This document shows positions 18,447-27,838 of a stretch of 64,000 nt of DNA, one piece after another. Position numbers and translations under genes: made by a program. Origin of the DNA: Hydrotalea sandarakina (GTDB lineage: Bacteria > Bacteroidota > Bacteroidia > Chitinophagales > Chitinophagaceae); NCBI RefSeq assembly GCF_003254115.1, contig NZ_QKZV01000003.1:124001-188000 (forward strand). Direction: 5' to 3'. Under the pieces are notes generated by a model, which ran no database searches, was not told where the DNA came from, and was given only the letters and a program-made list of their open reading frames with translations. How positions within the stretch are numbered: the stretch's first letter is position 1; every line of letters starts with the position of its first letter.

Positions 18447-19433
18447 CTATGAAAGCAGTTTTTTACATTCATTTAAAAACTTTTGTTTTTGTATGGCTGC
18501 TGTTCCCACTTCTTCACAAACCAAACCACCGGCAATATTGGCCATTTCAGCTGCCAATTCAATTTTACCGGTAGTTGCATAAACCAATGATGCAACGGCA
18601 ATAACAGTATCGCCCGCCCCACTAACGTCAGCTATATTGCGTACATGTGTAGGAATTATTTTGGATTCATTGCCGTTTTGATAAAACACCCCTTTTTCAG
18701 AAAGTGTAATTAAGGATATACTATGCCCAAGTATTTGTTGTAATTGAATATGAATTTTTTGCAATACAGGAAGCGACACATCATCAATCAATAAATTCAA
18801 ACCATCTTTTACTTCTTTTAAATTCGGTTTAAAAATATCTACCGATTTAAATGACAAAAAGTTTTTGCGTTTTGGATCTACTGCAGTTAATACCCCATAT
18901 TTTTTACAAAGTGAAATTACCTCATTGATGACTGTAGCAGTTAACACACCTTTATTATAATCTTCAAAAATGAGTACGTGTGGTTGCTCTGTTTTAAAAT
19001 ATTCTTCAATTTTTTGAAGTAGTTGTTTTTCCGTATCTGCATTGATATCTGTTGTTACTTCACAATCTAACCGTAGCATTTGTTGATTACGGCTCATAAT
19101 ACGGGTTTTATTGGTAGTAACCCTATTGGGTGCAGTAACAATATATTTTGTACTAATGTTGTTTTGTTCTAATAAATTCACCAATTGTTTACCATCATTA
19201 TCATTGCCAATCACTGTTAAGATGGTGGTGGAAGCTCCTAATGATACGGTATTCAAGGCCACATTTCCAGCCCCGCCAATACGTACTTCCCTTTTATCGA
19301 ATGCTACTACCGGAACAGGTGCTTCGGGTGAAATTCTATCTACGTGTCCCCACCAATAAGTGTCCAACATTACATCGCCTAATACGGCAATTTTCATTTG
19401 GTTAAACTGCTGAAAAATAGATTCAAAATTCAT
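18447..19433 (-). CDS. rfaE1: D-glycero-beta-D-manno-heptose-7-phosphate kinase (RfaE domain I)
   Basis: A 328-residue PfkB-family kinase. VLGDVMLDTYWWGHVDRISP and PVPVV near the start are typical of the HldE/RfaE kinase domain. RIGGAGNVALN, DPKRKNF and the anion-hole/catalytic motif NIADVSGAGDTVIA near residue 265 complete the fold. It phosphorylates heptose-7-phosphate for ADP-heptose, the LPS core precursor. There is no C-terminal adenylyltransferase domain, so RfaE2 must be encoded elsewhere. The gene follows the amino-acid permease by 3 bases on the same strand, so the two are probably cotranscribed. Confidence 0.92.
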   Translation of the reverse strand: MNFESIFQQFNQMKIAVLGDVMLDTYWWGHVDRISPEAPVPVVAFDKREVRIGGAGNVALNTVSLGASTTILTVIGNDNDGKQLVNLLEQNNISTKYIVTAPNRVTTNKTRIMSRNQQMLRLDCEVTTDINADTEKQLLQKIEEYFKTEQPHVLIFEDYNKGVLTATVINEVISLCKKYGVLTAVDPKRKNFLSFKSVDIFKPNLKEVKDGLNLLIDDVSLPVLQKIHIQLQQILGHSISLITLSEKGVFYQNGNESKIIPTHVRNIADVSGAGDTVIAVASLVYATTGKIELAAEMANIAGGLVCEEVGTAAIQKQKFLNECKKLLS

Positions 19434-19436
19434 GAA

Positions 19437-20843
19437 TTAAGACTTTGACTTTGTTGCGAGTGCAAGATAATACAAAGGAATACCCAATAGTGCAAAAATT
19501 AATCCGTAAATGGTATAATCAGGTTTATAGATGATAAGCAACGTGCAAAATGCTAATCCCATTATAATGTATAATGCAGGTAGAATAGGATATCCAAATG
19601 CACGGTAAGGCCTTTCTGTATTAGGCATTTTTTTACGCAAAATAAAAATGCCAATAATTGTTAAAACATAAAAAATAACCACAACAAAAGAAACCATATC
19701 GAGCAAATCGCCATATTTGCCACTTAAACACAATAAACAAGCAACCAAACATTGAATCCATAATGCAAAAGCAGGTACCGCTTTTTTGTTAAGTTGGGCG
19801 GTTTTTTTAAAGAATAACCCATCATTGGCCATTGTATAATAAACTCGGGCTCCTGCTAAAATAAGCCCATTATTACAGCCAAAAGTTGAAATCATAATCA
19901 TAACTGCAATGATAATGGTACCAATATTCCCAAAAATTACGTGCGAGGCTGCTATGGCTACCCTATCATTTTCAGCCGAAGCAATGGCCTGCATGGGCAA
20001 TAAACCGGTATATACAAAGTTGGTAGAAACGTAAACGATAGTAACTAACAGTGTACCTAAAAACAAACTTAAACCAATATTACGTTTGGGGTTTTTAATT
20101 TCACCGGCAATAAATGTTACATTATTCCAGGCATCGCTGCTAAATATGGAACCAACCATTGCTGCAGCAATTGCGCCCATAGCAGCAGCTAATCCATACG
20201 ATTGAATGCTGCCATCTTTATTCAAATGCTGTAAACTCCAGGCATTTCCCGACCAGTTCTGATGCCATATTTGCGGTTGAAGGGCAATAAATCCAAATAT
20301 GATTAATCCAAATAAACTTAGCAATTTGGTTAAGGTAAATGTTGTTTGAATAATTTTACCGCTTTGAATACCCCGCGTATTAATATATGTTAAAAATATA
20401 ATAAGAATGATGGCTAAAATTTGTGCAGGTGAAATATGCAATGCGCCAATACTGAATAATGTAATTTCATCGCTTACCTGTGGAATTAAATAAGCAGTAA
20501 ATTTTGCAAAAGCAACCCCTACTGCAGCAATGGTACCGGTTTGAATAATGGCAAAAAAACTCCAACCGTATAAAAAGCCAACTAAGGGGTTATAAGCTTC
20601 TTTTAAATACACATACTGCCCACCGGCTTTAGGAAACATGCCGCTCAATTCTCCATAACTAACGGCAGCAATTAATGTCATTAAACCGGTTAATAACCAC
20701 ACAATAATTAGCCAACCGGCAGAACCTACATTTCTAGTTATATCGGCACTAACAATAAAAATACCGGATCCTATCATACTTCCGGCAACAATCATGGTGG
20801 CGTCTAATAAACCTAAGCTGGGTTTGAACGAGGGTGTATCCAT
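19437..20843 (-). CDS. APC-superfamily amino acid permease
   Basis: A 468-residue integral membrane protein with about 12 helices. The first helix has the APC substrate motif MIVAGSMIGSGIFIV, and helix 2-3 has YGELSGMFPKAGGQYVYLKE, typical of the LAT/amino-acid transporter families. A broken helix 6 region (MVGSIFSSDAWNNVTFIAGE) also fits. It likely imports or exchanges neutral amino acids; the substrate is not readable. It begins immediately after the ompH terminator, and rfaE1 follows 3 bases downstream. Confidence 0.9.
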   Translation of the reverse strand: MDTPSFKPSLGLLDATMIVAGSMIGSGIFIVSADITRNVGSAGWLIIVWLLTGLMTLIAAVSYGELSGMFPKAGGQYVYLKEAYNPLVGFLYGWSFFAIIQTGTIAAVGVAFAKFTAYLIPQVSDEITLFSIGALHISPAQILAIILIIFLTYINTRGIQSGKIIQTTFTLTKLLSLFGLIIFGFIALQPQIWHQNWSGNAWSLQHLNKDGSIQSYGLAAAMGAIAAAMVGSIFSSDAWNNVTFIAGEIKNPKRNIGLSLFLGTLLVTIVYVSTNFVYTGLLPMQAIASAENDRVAIAASHVIFGNIGTIIIAVMIMISTFGCNNGLILAGARVYYTMANDGLFFKKTAQLNKKAVPAFALWIQCLVACLLCLSGKYGDLLDMVSFVVVIFYVLTIIGIFILRKKMPNTERPYRAFGYPILPALYIIMGLAFCTLLIIYKPDYTIYGLIFALLGIPLYYLALATKSKS

Positions 20844-20875
20844 AAAAAAAGTCCCTTTATTGCATTTGGGACTTT
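20844..20875 (-). terminator. Terminator of the OmpH/Skp gene
   Basis: An 8-bp stem (AAAGTCCC at 20848-20855, GGGACTTT at 20868-20875) is followed on the minus strand by a U run from A residues 20844-20850. It abuts the start codon of the permease gene. Confidence 0.8.
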
Positions 20876-20900
20876 GAAGATAACGATTTGCTACAAATAA

Positions 20901-21494
20901 TTATTTTTTCTGTTTGTATTGTTCATTCAAGCCTTTCACGATATCAGCTGTAATGTTATATACAGTATCTTTGTAATACATCATATCGGGTACATTAGAA
21001 AAAATATAAGCGTACCCTTTGTCCTTATTATATTCTTTCAAATAGTCTTCAATTCTTTTTTTCACATCCTGCAGCTTTTTAAAACTTTCATCTTGCATTT
21101 CCTGTTCCATCATTTGGCGCTTATTTTTCAGGTTTTTATCCAAATCCATAATTTCCTGCTGACGATTGGCGATTTCTGCTTGGCTAAGTGAGTTGCCATT
21201 CTTTTGCAATTCCTGATATTTATTTCTTAAAGAATTTTCCATGTTCGATAATTCTTTACCCATTTCCTGATCTTTAGCCATTAAAGCAGTTCTTACTTCT
21301 TTTAATAAATTGTATTGATTTTGTAATGAATCCATTTCAAAATAAGCAATTTTAAAACCGTTGGCAGTTAATGCAGCATTGTTATTGGCAGCCGACATTA
21401 CTTTTTGAGGCCCTTTAAAATGTTCATATAATAAATAAGCAACGGCAATTACTAATAGGGCATTAACAATGAGTAAAACATTTTTCATATACAA
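20901..21494 (-). CDS. OmpH/Skp-family periplasmic protein
   Basis: The 197 residues begin with a hydrophobic signal or anchor segment (about 4-22). A stretch starting IAYFEMDSLQNQYNLLKE fits the Skp head, and a long highly charged coiled coil (about 70-155, QELQKNGNSLSQAEIANRQQ region) forms the tentacles. The C-terminal YIFSNVPDMMYYKD strand is typical. Skp-like chaperones guide outer-membrane proteins through the periplasm. The uncleaved-looking N-terminus suggests possible membrane anchoring. A second ATG at codon 3 (21488) is an alternative start. It has its own terminator. Confidence 0.87.
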   Translation of the reverse strand: MYMKNVLLIVNALLVIAVAYLLYEHFKGPQKVMSAANNNAALTANGFKIAYFEMDSLQNQYNLLKEVRTALMAKDQEMGKELSNMENSLRNKYQELQKNGNSLSQAEIANRQQEIMDLDKNLKNKRQMMEQEMQDESFKKLQDVKKRIEDYLKEYNKDKGYAYIFSNVPDMMYYKDTVYNITADIVKGLNEQYKQKK

Positions 21495-21637
21495 AATGAT
21501 GTTTAATTAAGTTTTATAAATGCTCCGATTTAAGTACAACAAACCGGTACATATTTTAAAAATGGGAACGAATATACAGGCAAATCATTCATTTAAAAAA
21601 TTAGCTTGCACTTTTAAATTTTAATTAGGATTTAATG

Positions 21638-21676
21638 AAAAAAAACCTGCAATATTTTTTTAAAAAATTGCAGGTT
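21638..21676 (-). terminator. Terminator of rpoC
   Basis: A 10-bp stem (AACCTGCAAT at 21644-21653, ATTGCAGGTT at 21667-21676) with an AT-only loop is followed on the minus strand by a U run from A residues 21638-21645. It lies about 30 bases past the rpoC stop. Confidence 0.85.
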
Positions 21677-21707
21677 ACATTTAAAAGCTCAGTAATTAAT
21701 TACTTCA

Positions 21708-24700
21708 CTATTCGTCTTCATCAAAGTTCATAGCCTCACGAGTGGTAGAAAGTACTTCAAAATCTTCTTTACTGCCAACAATTAAATTTTCGAAATCACG
21801 AAGGCCTGTACCGGCAGGTATTAAGTGTCCGGTAATAACGTTTTCTTTCAAGCCAATCATTTCATCGGTTTTACCTTGTATAGCTGCTTGGCTTAATACT
21901 TTGGTTGTTTCTTGGAATGAAGCGGCTGAAATCCAACTCTTCACACCTAAAGACGCTTTTGTAATACCTAATAAAACAGGTTTTGCCGTTGCAGGGCGTG
22001 CATCCCGAACTTCTACCAATTTTTTGTCCGCACGACGAAGGATTGAATTTTCTTCTCTCAGTTCGCGTAATGTTACAATTTGACCTGCACGTAACTTAGT
22101 ACTGTCACCGGGATTTGTAACTACTTTTTTATCGAATATTCTATCATTTTCTTCAATAAATTCAAACCTGTCTTCTAAATCTTCTTCCAGGAATTTAGTA
22201 TCACCCGCATCAACAATTTCTACTTTCTTCATCATCTGTCTTACAATCACCTCTATGTGTTTATCATTAATGTCAACACCTTGTAAACGATAAACTTCCT
22301 GAATTTCGTTTACTATGTATTCCTGAACAGCATAAGGACCTTTGATGGTTAGAATATCATAAGGTGCAATTTGCCCATCTGATAAAGGCGCACCGGCTTT
22401 CACGAAATCTCCATCTTGTACTAAAATTTGACGCGTTAATGGAACTAAATATTTCTTAATAACTCCATCTTTTGCTTCTACTACAATTTCGCGGTTACCA
22501 CGTTTTACATTACCGAAGGTTACTACACCGTCAATTTCGCAAACAATTGCAGGATTGGCCGGATTTCTTGCTTCGAATAATTCGGTTACACGTGGTAAAC
22601 CACCGGTAATATCGCGCAACTTACCTAATACACGAGGAATTTTAACCAATACCTGACCCGCTTTTACCTCTTCACCTTCCTCAATAGCAATATGGCTACC
22701 TACGGGTAAGTTATATTGTTTGGTTTCCTTACCTGCAACAATAATGGTAGGTATTTTGGTTTTATCTTTTGATTCAATTACTACCTTTTCACGGTGACCG
22801 GTTTGTTCATCGGCCTCATCACGATAGGTGTAACCGTCAATAATATTTTCAAATTTAATAACACCGTTTTGCTCGGCAACTATTACGTTATTGAATGGAT
22901 CCCATGTACAAATAACATCGCCTTTTTTCACCTGTTGGCCATCTTTTACCAATAAAGTAGAACCATAAGGTATATTGTTAGTTAATAAAAGGCGATCATT
23001 TTTTTCATCCATTAAACGCATTTCACCGGTACGACCAATAACAATGTTTACTTTATCACCTTCATTGTTTACATTCGATACAGTACGCAATCCATCGAAA
23101 CGAACGGTACCATCGAACTTAGCTGTTAATGATGATTCAATAGATGAGCTACCCGCAACACCACCTACGTGGAAGGTACGTAATGTTAACTGTGTACCGG
23201 GCTCACCAATTGACTGAGCGGCAATAATACCAACAGAGTCGCCGCGTTGTGCCATATAACCGGTGGCTAAATTTTTACCATAACATTTAACGCAAACTCC
23301 TTTTTTAGCTTCGCAAGTTAATACTGAACGAATTTCTACACTATCAATACCTGCTTCTTCAATACGTTTGGCAATGTCATAAGTAATTTCTTCGCCGGCT
23401 TTAATGATTAACTCATCTGTTACCGGATGTAAAACATCATGTAAAGAAGTTCTTCCTTCAATTCTGTCTGATAAAGGCTCTATGATGTCTTCGTTATCTT
23501 TTAATGCGCTTATTGAAATACCTCTTAAAGTACCACAATCATCTTCTGCAATTACAACATCCTGTGCCACGTCAACCAACCTACGGGTTAAGTAACCGGC
23601 ATCAGCAGTCTTCAAGGCCGTATCAGCCAAACCTTTACGAGCACCGTGGGTAGAAATGAAATAATCTAATACATTCAAGCCACCTTTAAAGTTAGACAGA
23701 ATGGGGTTTTCGATTACCTCACTGCCTGAACTTCCACTTTTTCTTGGTTTAGCCATCAATCCCCTAATACCCACCAATTGTTTTACCTGTGTTTTAGAAC
23801 CGCGAGCACCGGAATCCAGCATCATAAACACGGAATTGAATCCTTGCTTATCGCTAGCCATTTCACGGATTAAAGTTTCTGTTAAACGCATGTCCACTCT
23901 TCCCCAAATATCAATTACCTGGTTATAACGTTCATTATTGGTAATTAAACCCATGTTATAACTTTCGCGTACTTCATCAACTTCAGCTTTGGCATTTTCC
24001 AGTAATTCTTCACGAACATCGGGTACAATTAGGTCGTTAATGCTAAAGCTTAATCCGCCTTTAAAGGCCATTCTAAAACCTAAGGTTTTAATATCATCGA
24101 GGAATTTTGCAGTTTTAGGAACATTGGTAATTTTAATAATATTACCAATAATTTCCCTTAAACTTTTTTTGGTTAACAGGGTGTTGATGTAACCTACTTC
24201 CTCAGGAACATATTGGTTGAATAAAACTCGTCCAACGGTTGTTTCTATAATCTTCTTTTCTAAAACACCTTCTGCATTCCTAATTTTTGTTCTTAATTTG
24301 ATGTGTGCATGAAGATCAACGCGTTTTTCATTGTACGCAATGATAACTTCATCCATGCTGTAAAACACTTTTCCTTCACCTTTAACAGGTTCGGTTTCTG
24401 TGCTTTTCTTTCCTTTGGTAATATAGTACAGCCCAAGTACCATGTCTTGTGAAGGCAGCGTAATGGCGGTACCGTTTTGCGGGTTCAAAATGTTATGAGA
24501 AGACAACATTAACAATTGCGCTTCCAATATTGCGGCATTGCTTAGCGGTACGTGAACAGCCATTTGGTCACCATCAAAGTCGGCGTTGAAAGCAGAGGTT
24601 ACCAATGGGTGTAATTGAATGGCTTTACCTTCAACCAAGCGAGGTTGGAATGCTTGAATTGACAAGCGGTGTAATGTTGGGGCACGGTTTAGTAATACAG

Positions 24701-25994
24701 GATGACCTTTTAAAATATTTTCTAAAATATCCCAAATTACCGCTTCTTTTTTATCTACTAATTTTTTAGCAGACTTAACTGTTTTTACAATACCTCTTTC
24801 AATTAACTTACGAATGATAAATGGCTTGAATAATTCGGCAGCCATATCTTTAGGCAAACCACATTCATGCATTTTCAGTTCCGGGCCTACCACAATTACA
24901 GAACGACCGGAGTAATCAACCCTTTTACCCAATAAGTTTTGACGGAAACGACCTTGTTTACCTTTTAATACGTCGCTTAATGATTTTAAAGCTCTACCAC
25001 CTTCTGCTTTAACTGCATTCGATTTTCTACTATTATCAAATAGTGAATCGATGGCTTCTTGTAACATTCTTTTTTCGTTACGAAGAATTACTTCCGGTGC
25101 TTTAATTTCCAATAAACGTTTTAAACGGTTATTACGAATAATTACCCTGCGATAAAGGTCATTTAAGTCGGAAGATGCAAAACGACCACCATCTAGAGGC
25201 ACTAAAGGTCTTAATTCCGGTGGAATTACAGGTATATATTGCATTACCATCCATTCCGGACGGTTGCTAATTCTTGAATTGGCATCTCTAAATGCTTCTA
25301 CTACGCTTAAGCGTTTTAAGGCATCAGCTTTACGTTGCTGTGAAGTTTCATTTGCAGCAGCATTTCTTAATGAGAAGCTTAGTTCATCTAAGTCTAAACG
25401 GGCCAGTAAATCGCTAATGGCTTCAGCTCCCATTTTGGCAATAAACTTATTGGGATCTTCATCAGGAAGCATCTGATTTTCTTTTGGCAGAGCATCAATG
25501 ATATCTAAATATTCTTCTTCAGATAACAAATCGCCTGTTGCCAAATTTTCTTTAATACCGGCTTGTATTACAACATATCTTTCGTAGTAAACGATGCTTT
25601 CTAACTTTTTTGAGCTCATTCCCAACAAATAGCCAATTTTGTTAGGCAAGCTTTTAAAATACCATATATGTACTACGGGCACCACCAATTTAATGTGCCC
25701 CATTCTTTCACGACGAACTTTCTTTTCAGTTACTTCAACACCACATCGGTCGCACACAATGCCTTTATAGCGAATACGCTTGTATTTACCGCAGGCGCAC
25801 TCATAATCTTTTACCGGCCCAAAAATTCTTTCGCAAAACAAGCCATCTCTTTCAGGCTTATAGGTGCGATAGTTAATGGTTTCGGGCTTTAACACTTCTC
25901 CGAAACTTTTTTCCAAAATAGAGTCGGGAGAAGCCAAACTAATGGTGATGGTAGAAAAACTTGATTTTGGACGATTGTCTCTTTTAATGGCCAT
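21708..25994 (-). CDS. rpoC: RNA polymerase beta' subunit
   Basis: The 1428-residue largest subunit of RNA polymerase. The start is the ATG of [14 protein letters not shown], the usual Bacteroidota beginning; 24 in-frame codons upstream are non-coding leader. The zinc-binding cysteines in [20 protein letters not shown] lie near residues 65-85. The catalytic [12 protein letters not shown] with the three magnesium aspartates is near 470, and the second zinc site is [13 protein letters not shown]. The bridge and trigger-loop region ([19 protein letters not shown]) and C-terminal domains are intact. rpoB is not adjacent: its 3' end is 37 kb away on the same strand. rpoC has its own upstream -7 box and terminator. 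Confidence 0.98.
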   Translation of the reverse strand: MAIKRDNRPKSSFSTITISLASPDSILEKSFGEVLKPETINYRTYKPERDGLFCERIFGPVKDYECACGKYKRIRYKGIVCDRCGVEVTEKKVRRERMGHIKLVVPVVHIWYFKSLPNKIGYLLGMSSKKLESIVYYERYVVIQAGIKENLATGDLLSEEEYLDIIDALPKENQMLPDEDPNKFIAKMGAEAISDLLARLDLDELSFSLRNAAANETSQQRKADALKRLSVVEAFRDANSRISNRPEWMVMQYIPVIPPELRPLVPLDGGRFASSDLNDLYRRVIIRNNRLKRLLEIKAPEVILRNEKRMLQEAIDSLFDNSRKSNAVKAEGGRALKSLSDVLKGKQGRFRQNLLGKRVDYSGRSVIVVGPELKMHECGLPKDMAAELFKPFIIRKLIERGIVKTVKSAKKLVDKKEAVIWDILENILKGHPVLLNRAPTLHRLSIQAFQPRLVEGKAIQLHPLVTSAFNADFDGDQMAVHVPLSNAAILEAQLLMLSSHNILNPQNGTAITLPSQDMVLGLYYITKGKKSTETEPVKGEGKVFYSMDEVIIAYNEKRVDLHAHIKLRTKIRNAEGVLEKKIIETTVGRVLFNQYVPEEVGYINTLLTKKSLREIIGNIIKITNVPKTAKFLDDIKTLGFRMAFKGGLSFSINDLIVPDVREELLENAKAEVDEVRESYNMGLITNNERYNQVIDIWGRVDMRLTETLIREMASDKQGFNSVFMMLDSGARGSKTQVKQLVGIRGLMAKPRKSGSSGSEVIENPILSNFKGGLNVLDYFISTHGARKGLADTALKTADAGYLTRRLVDVAQDVVIAEDDCGTLRGISISALKDNEDIIEPLSDRIEGRTSLHDVLHPVTDELIIKAGEEITYDIAKRIEEAGIDSVEIRSVLTCEAKKGVCVKCYGKNLATGYMAQRGDSVGIIAAQSIGEPGTQLTLRTFHVGGVAGSSSIESSLTAKFDGTVRFDGLRTVSNVNNEGDKVNIVIGRTGEMRLMDEKNDRLLLTNNIPYGSTLLVKDGQQVKKGDVICTWDPFNNVIVAEQNGVIKFENIIDGYTYRDEADEQTGHREKVVIESKDKTKIPTIIVAGKETKQYNLPVGSHIAIEEGEEVKAGQVLVKIPRVLGKLRDITGGLPRVTELFEARNPANPAIVCEIDGVVTFGNVKRGNREIVVEAKDGVIKKYLVPLTRQILVQDGDFVKAGAPLSDGQIAPYDILTIKGPYAVQEYIVNEIQEVYRLQGVDINDKHIEVIVRQMMKKVEIVDAGDTKFLEEDLEDRFEFIEENDRIFDKKVVTNPGDSTKLRAGQIVTLRELREENSILRRADKKLVEVRDARPATAKPVLLGITKASLGVKSWISAASFQETTKVLSQAAIQGKTDEMIGLKENVITGHLIPAGTGLRDFENLIVGSKEDFEVLSTTREAMNFDEDE

Positions 25995-26142
25995 AGTACA
26001 TTTTATTTGATTCCTGACCCGAAATACCCCATTCATTACAATAAAAAAAAGCGGACAATGCAGCATGCATACTGCATTTACCCACTATGGTATTAATTTT
26101 TTATATAAAATGTAATGGAATACTTCAAAATCATTAAGGGGG

Positions 26143-26150
26143 CAAAGGTA
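26143..26150 (-). promoter_or_regulatory. Putative -7 element (TAccTTTG) of rpoC
   Basis: Plus-strand CAAAGGTA reads TACCTTTG on the minus strand, an exact TAnnTTTG match. Transcription would start near 26136, giving a leader of about 140 bases. No clear -33 TTTG is present at the standard distance. The element matters because rpoC cannot be read from rpoB here. Confidence 0.55.
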
Positions 26151-26343
26151 AGGACTGGTTTTTAAATAGAAAAAAGAAACCCCAAAATTTTAAAGACACA
26201 CTTTATTATGATAATTGTCATTCTGTCAGGTCAAGGCAATTTTTACAGGATTATTAACATTACAAATGTATATGGAAATTTATATGTTCCCCACACTTCA
26301 ATAGAATATGATAAAAATCAGTGTTTAGGCCAATTAGCCCAAA

Positions 26344-26351
26344 TAATTTTG
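26344..26351 (+). promoter_or_regulatory. Putative -7 element (TAatTTTG) of the small conserved gene
   Basis: An exact TAnnTTTG match. Transcription would start near 26358, only 3 bases before the ATG at 26361 and 12 before the ATG at 26370. This argues that the long upstream frame from 26208 is not translated. Confidence 0.45.
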
Positions 26352-26360
26352 TTTAGAAGA

Positions 26361-26774
26361 ATGAATATTATGCAGATTATTATAGATGATACCAAAAATG
26401 TGCAAACCCTGCAATCGGAATTTAACCAAATGTTTCCTTACCTAAGATTATTACTGGTTAAGATGCAACCCGGACAGGAAAGTGGGAAAATTGGGCAAGA
26501 TCAACCTCAACCTACGCAGAATACAACTTTATTGGAATATAAAATAAATAATGATAAAACTCCCTTTTTCATTTACCCGGAAATGACGGTAGCAGAACTG
26601 GAGCAACAGTTTACTAAGCTTTATGGACTGGAACCGATTATTTTACGAAAATCGGGAAATGTATGGATAGAAACCTCTATTACAGATGATTGGACACTGG
26701 AAGAACAAAACACCCAAGGTGAACTAATTACTCAGCAAATCAACGAGCGGCAAAAGCCACCTAATATGGTTTAA
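26361..26774 (+). CDS. Small conserved hypothetical protein
   Basis: The start is set at the ATG of MNIMQIIIDD (137 residues), or three codons later, because a promoter box ends 10 bases upstream; the frame stays open to 26208. I do not recognise a characterised family. The C-terminal half (FFIYPEMTVAELEQQFTKLY, then RKSGNVWIETSITDDWTLEE) has the look of a small alpha/beta domain seen in many Bacteroidota hypothetical proteins; a polar linker (about 45-75) separates it from an N-terminal part. It has no signal peptide. Its stop codon overlaps the stop of the convergent response-regulator gene. Confidence 0.7.
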   Translation: MNIMQIIIDDTKNVQTLQSEFNQMFPYLRLLLVKMQPGQESGKIGQDQPQPTQNTTLLEYKINNDKTPFFIYPEMTVAELEQQFTKLYGLEPIILRKSGNVWIETSITDDWTLEEQNTQGELITQQINERQKPPNMV

Positions 26775-27838
26775 TTGCGTAATGCCGCTAATTTTTCATA
26801 ATTGATGATAGTTATTTTGCCGGATTGTATTTCAATCAATTTCTCATCCTTTAAATCGCTAAGTGTTCTAATAGTACTTTCAGTGGCAATACCTGCAATA
26901 TTGGCTAAATCTTCTCGTGAAATTTGCATACTAAAATTACCTTGTTTACCCTGTTGGAATTTATTGTGAAGGGTAATGAGAGCATCAGCTACTTTTTTGC
27001 GTGCTGAGTTATAGGCTAAGCGCAATAATTGCTCCTCACGTTGCTGAACCTGGTGCGATAACATTTGAATAAATTTCTTGGAAACCTCAGCATTTTTATA
27101 AATTAATTCAAAAAAATCGTTTTTGGGCATCATGCAAACCTGCGCGTCTTCTAAAACAACGGCACTCTCTTTATGTTTGGTATCTTCTAATAATGCTACA
27201 TAACCAAAATAATCACCTTCACTATACAAGCCTGTAATCAGCTCTTTACCATCTTCATTCGTTTTACAGGTTTTTACTTTTCCGCTTACCAATAAATAAA
27301 TTCCTTTAGGATAGCTGTCTTCTTTATAAATCTCTTCTTTTTTTCGATAATTTCTGAGTTCGTTTTCTTCGGAAATCTTTTTTAAAGTGTCAAATCCTTT
27401 AACGGTTTCAATAAATTGATTTAAGCCGCTAACATTATTGGCAAACTCTTGCCGCATAAGCTCGGACTTTTTTAAGCGACTTTCAATGGCATTTAGTAAT
27501 TCAATATCATCAAAGGGTTTGGTTAAATAATCATCTGCACCCATTTCCATGCCTTTTCTAAAATCAGAACGTTCAGCTTTAGCTGTTAAAAAAATAAACG
27601 GAATACCATTGGTGTTTTTATTCTTCGATAATAAATGCAATACCCCATAGCCATCTAATACCGGCATCATAATGTCGCAAATAATCAAATCAAAATGCTC
27701 TTTTTCGGCCATTGCAACGCCTTCTTTACCATTTTCAGCAGTTTTTACTTCATAATTGGCCAATTGCAATATTTCAGCGGTGTTTTCCCGCATATCTAAA
27801 TTATCTTCAATTAATAAAATTTTTTTACGCATTTTCAA
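26771..27838 (-). CDS. Response regulator fused to a Crp/Fnr-type cyclic-nucleotide-binding regulator
   Basis: The 355-residue protein combines two modules. Residues 4-125 form a receiver domain with the acidic pair Glu11/Asp12, phospho-acceptor Asp55 (DLIICDIMMP), Thr in FIFLTAKA and Lys in DDYLTKPFD. After a helical linker, residues of about 165-275 are a cNMP-binding beta-roll (GIYLLVSGKVK, EGDYFGYVALLED), and about 280-352 a Crp-type winged helix (SREDLANIAGIATESTIRTL). No Fnr-type N-terminal cysteine cluster is present. Overlap of 14 bases with the upstream histidine kinase indicates translational coupling and a cognate pair. A second ATG lies at codon 3. Confidence 0.92.
   Translation of the reverse strand: MKMRKKILLIEDNLDMRENTAEILQLANYEVKTAENGKEGVAMAEKEHFDLIICDIMMPVLDGYGVLHLLSKNKNTNGIPFIFLTAKAERSDFRKGMEMGADDYLTKPFDDIELLNAIESRLKKSELMRQEFANNVSGLNQFIETVKGFDTLKKISEENELRNYRKKEEIYKEDSYPKGIYLLVSGKVKTCKTNEDGKELITGLYSEGDYFGYVALLEDTKHKESAVVLEDAQVCMMPKNDFFELIYKNAEVSKKFIQMLSHQVQQREEQLLRLAYNSARKKVADALITLHNKFQQGKQGNFSMQISREDLANIAGIATESTIRTLSDLKDEKLIEIQSGKITIINYEKLAALRN

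Larger units (their letters stand above)
25995..26360. other. Divergent intergenic region, rpoC leader and upstream of a small conserved gene
   Basis: This holds the rpoC -7 box at 26143-26150 and a roughly 140-base rpoC leader. A 7-bp hairpin in the leader (AATGCAG at 26057-26063 with CTGCATT at 26072-26078) is followed on the minus strand, six bases on, by a run of T (plus A at 26043-26050). The box for the plus-strand gene is at 26344-26351. An open frame runs through 26208-26360 in the frame of the small gene, but I treat it as non-coding. Confidence 0.55.

Noticed and set aside
22975-25892. Several 60-80-codon plus-strand ORFs opposite rpoC
   Set aside because: They are shadows of the rpoC reading frame in a conserved gene, with no supporting motif.
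25995-26066. N-terminal extension of rpoC by 24 codons
   Set aside because: Bacteroidota RpoC starts at MAI(K/R)-type sequence; the extension is leader DNA with a hairpin.
26208-26360. Upstream part of the open frame of the small conserved gene
   Set aside because: A -7 promoter box lies inside it, just before the chosen ATG.
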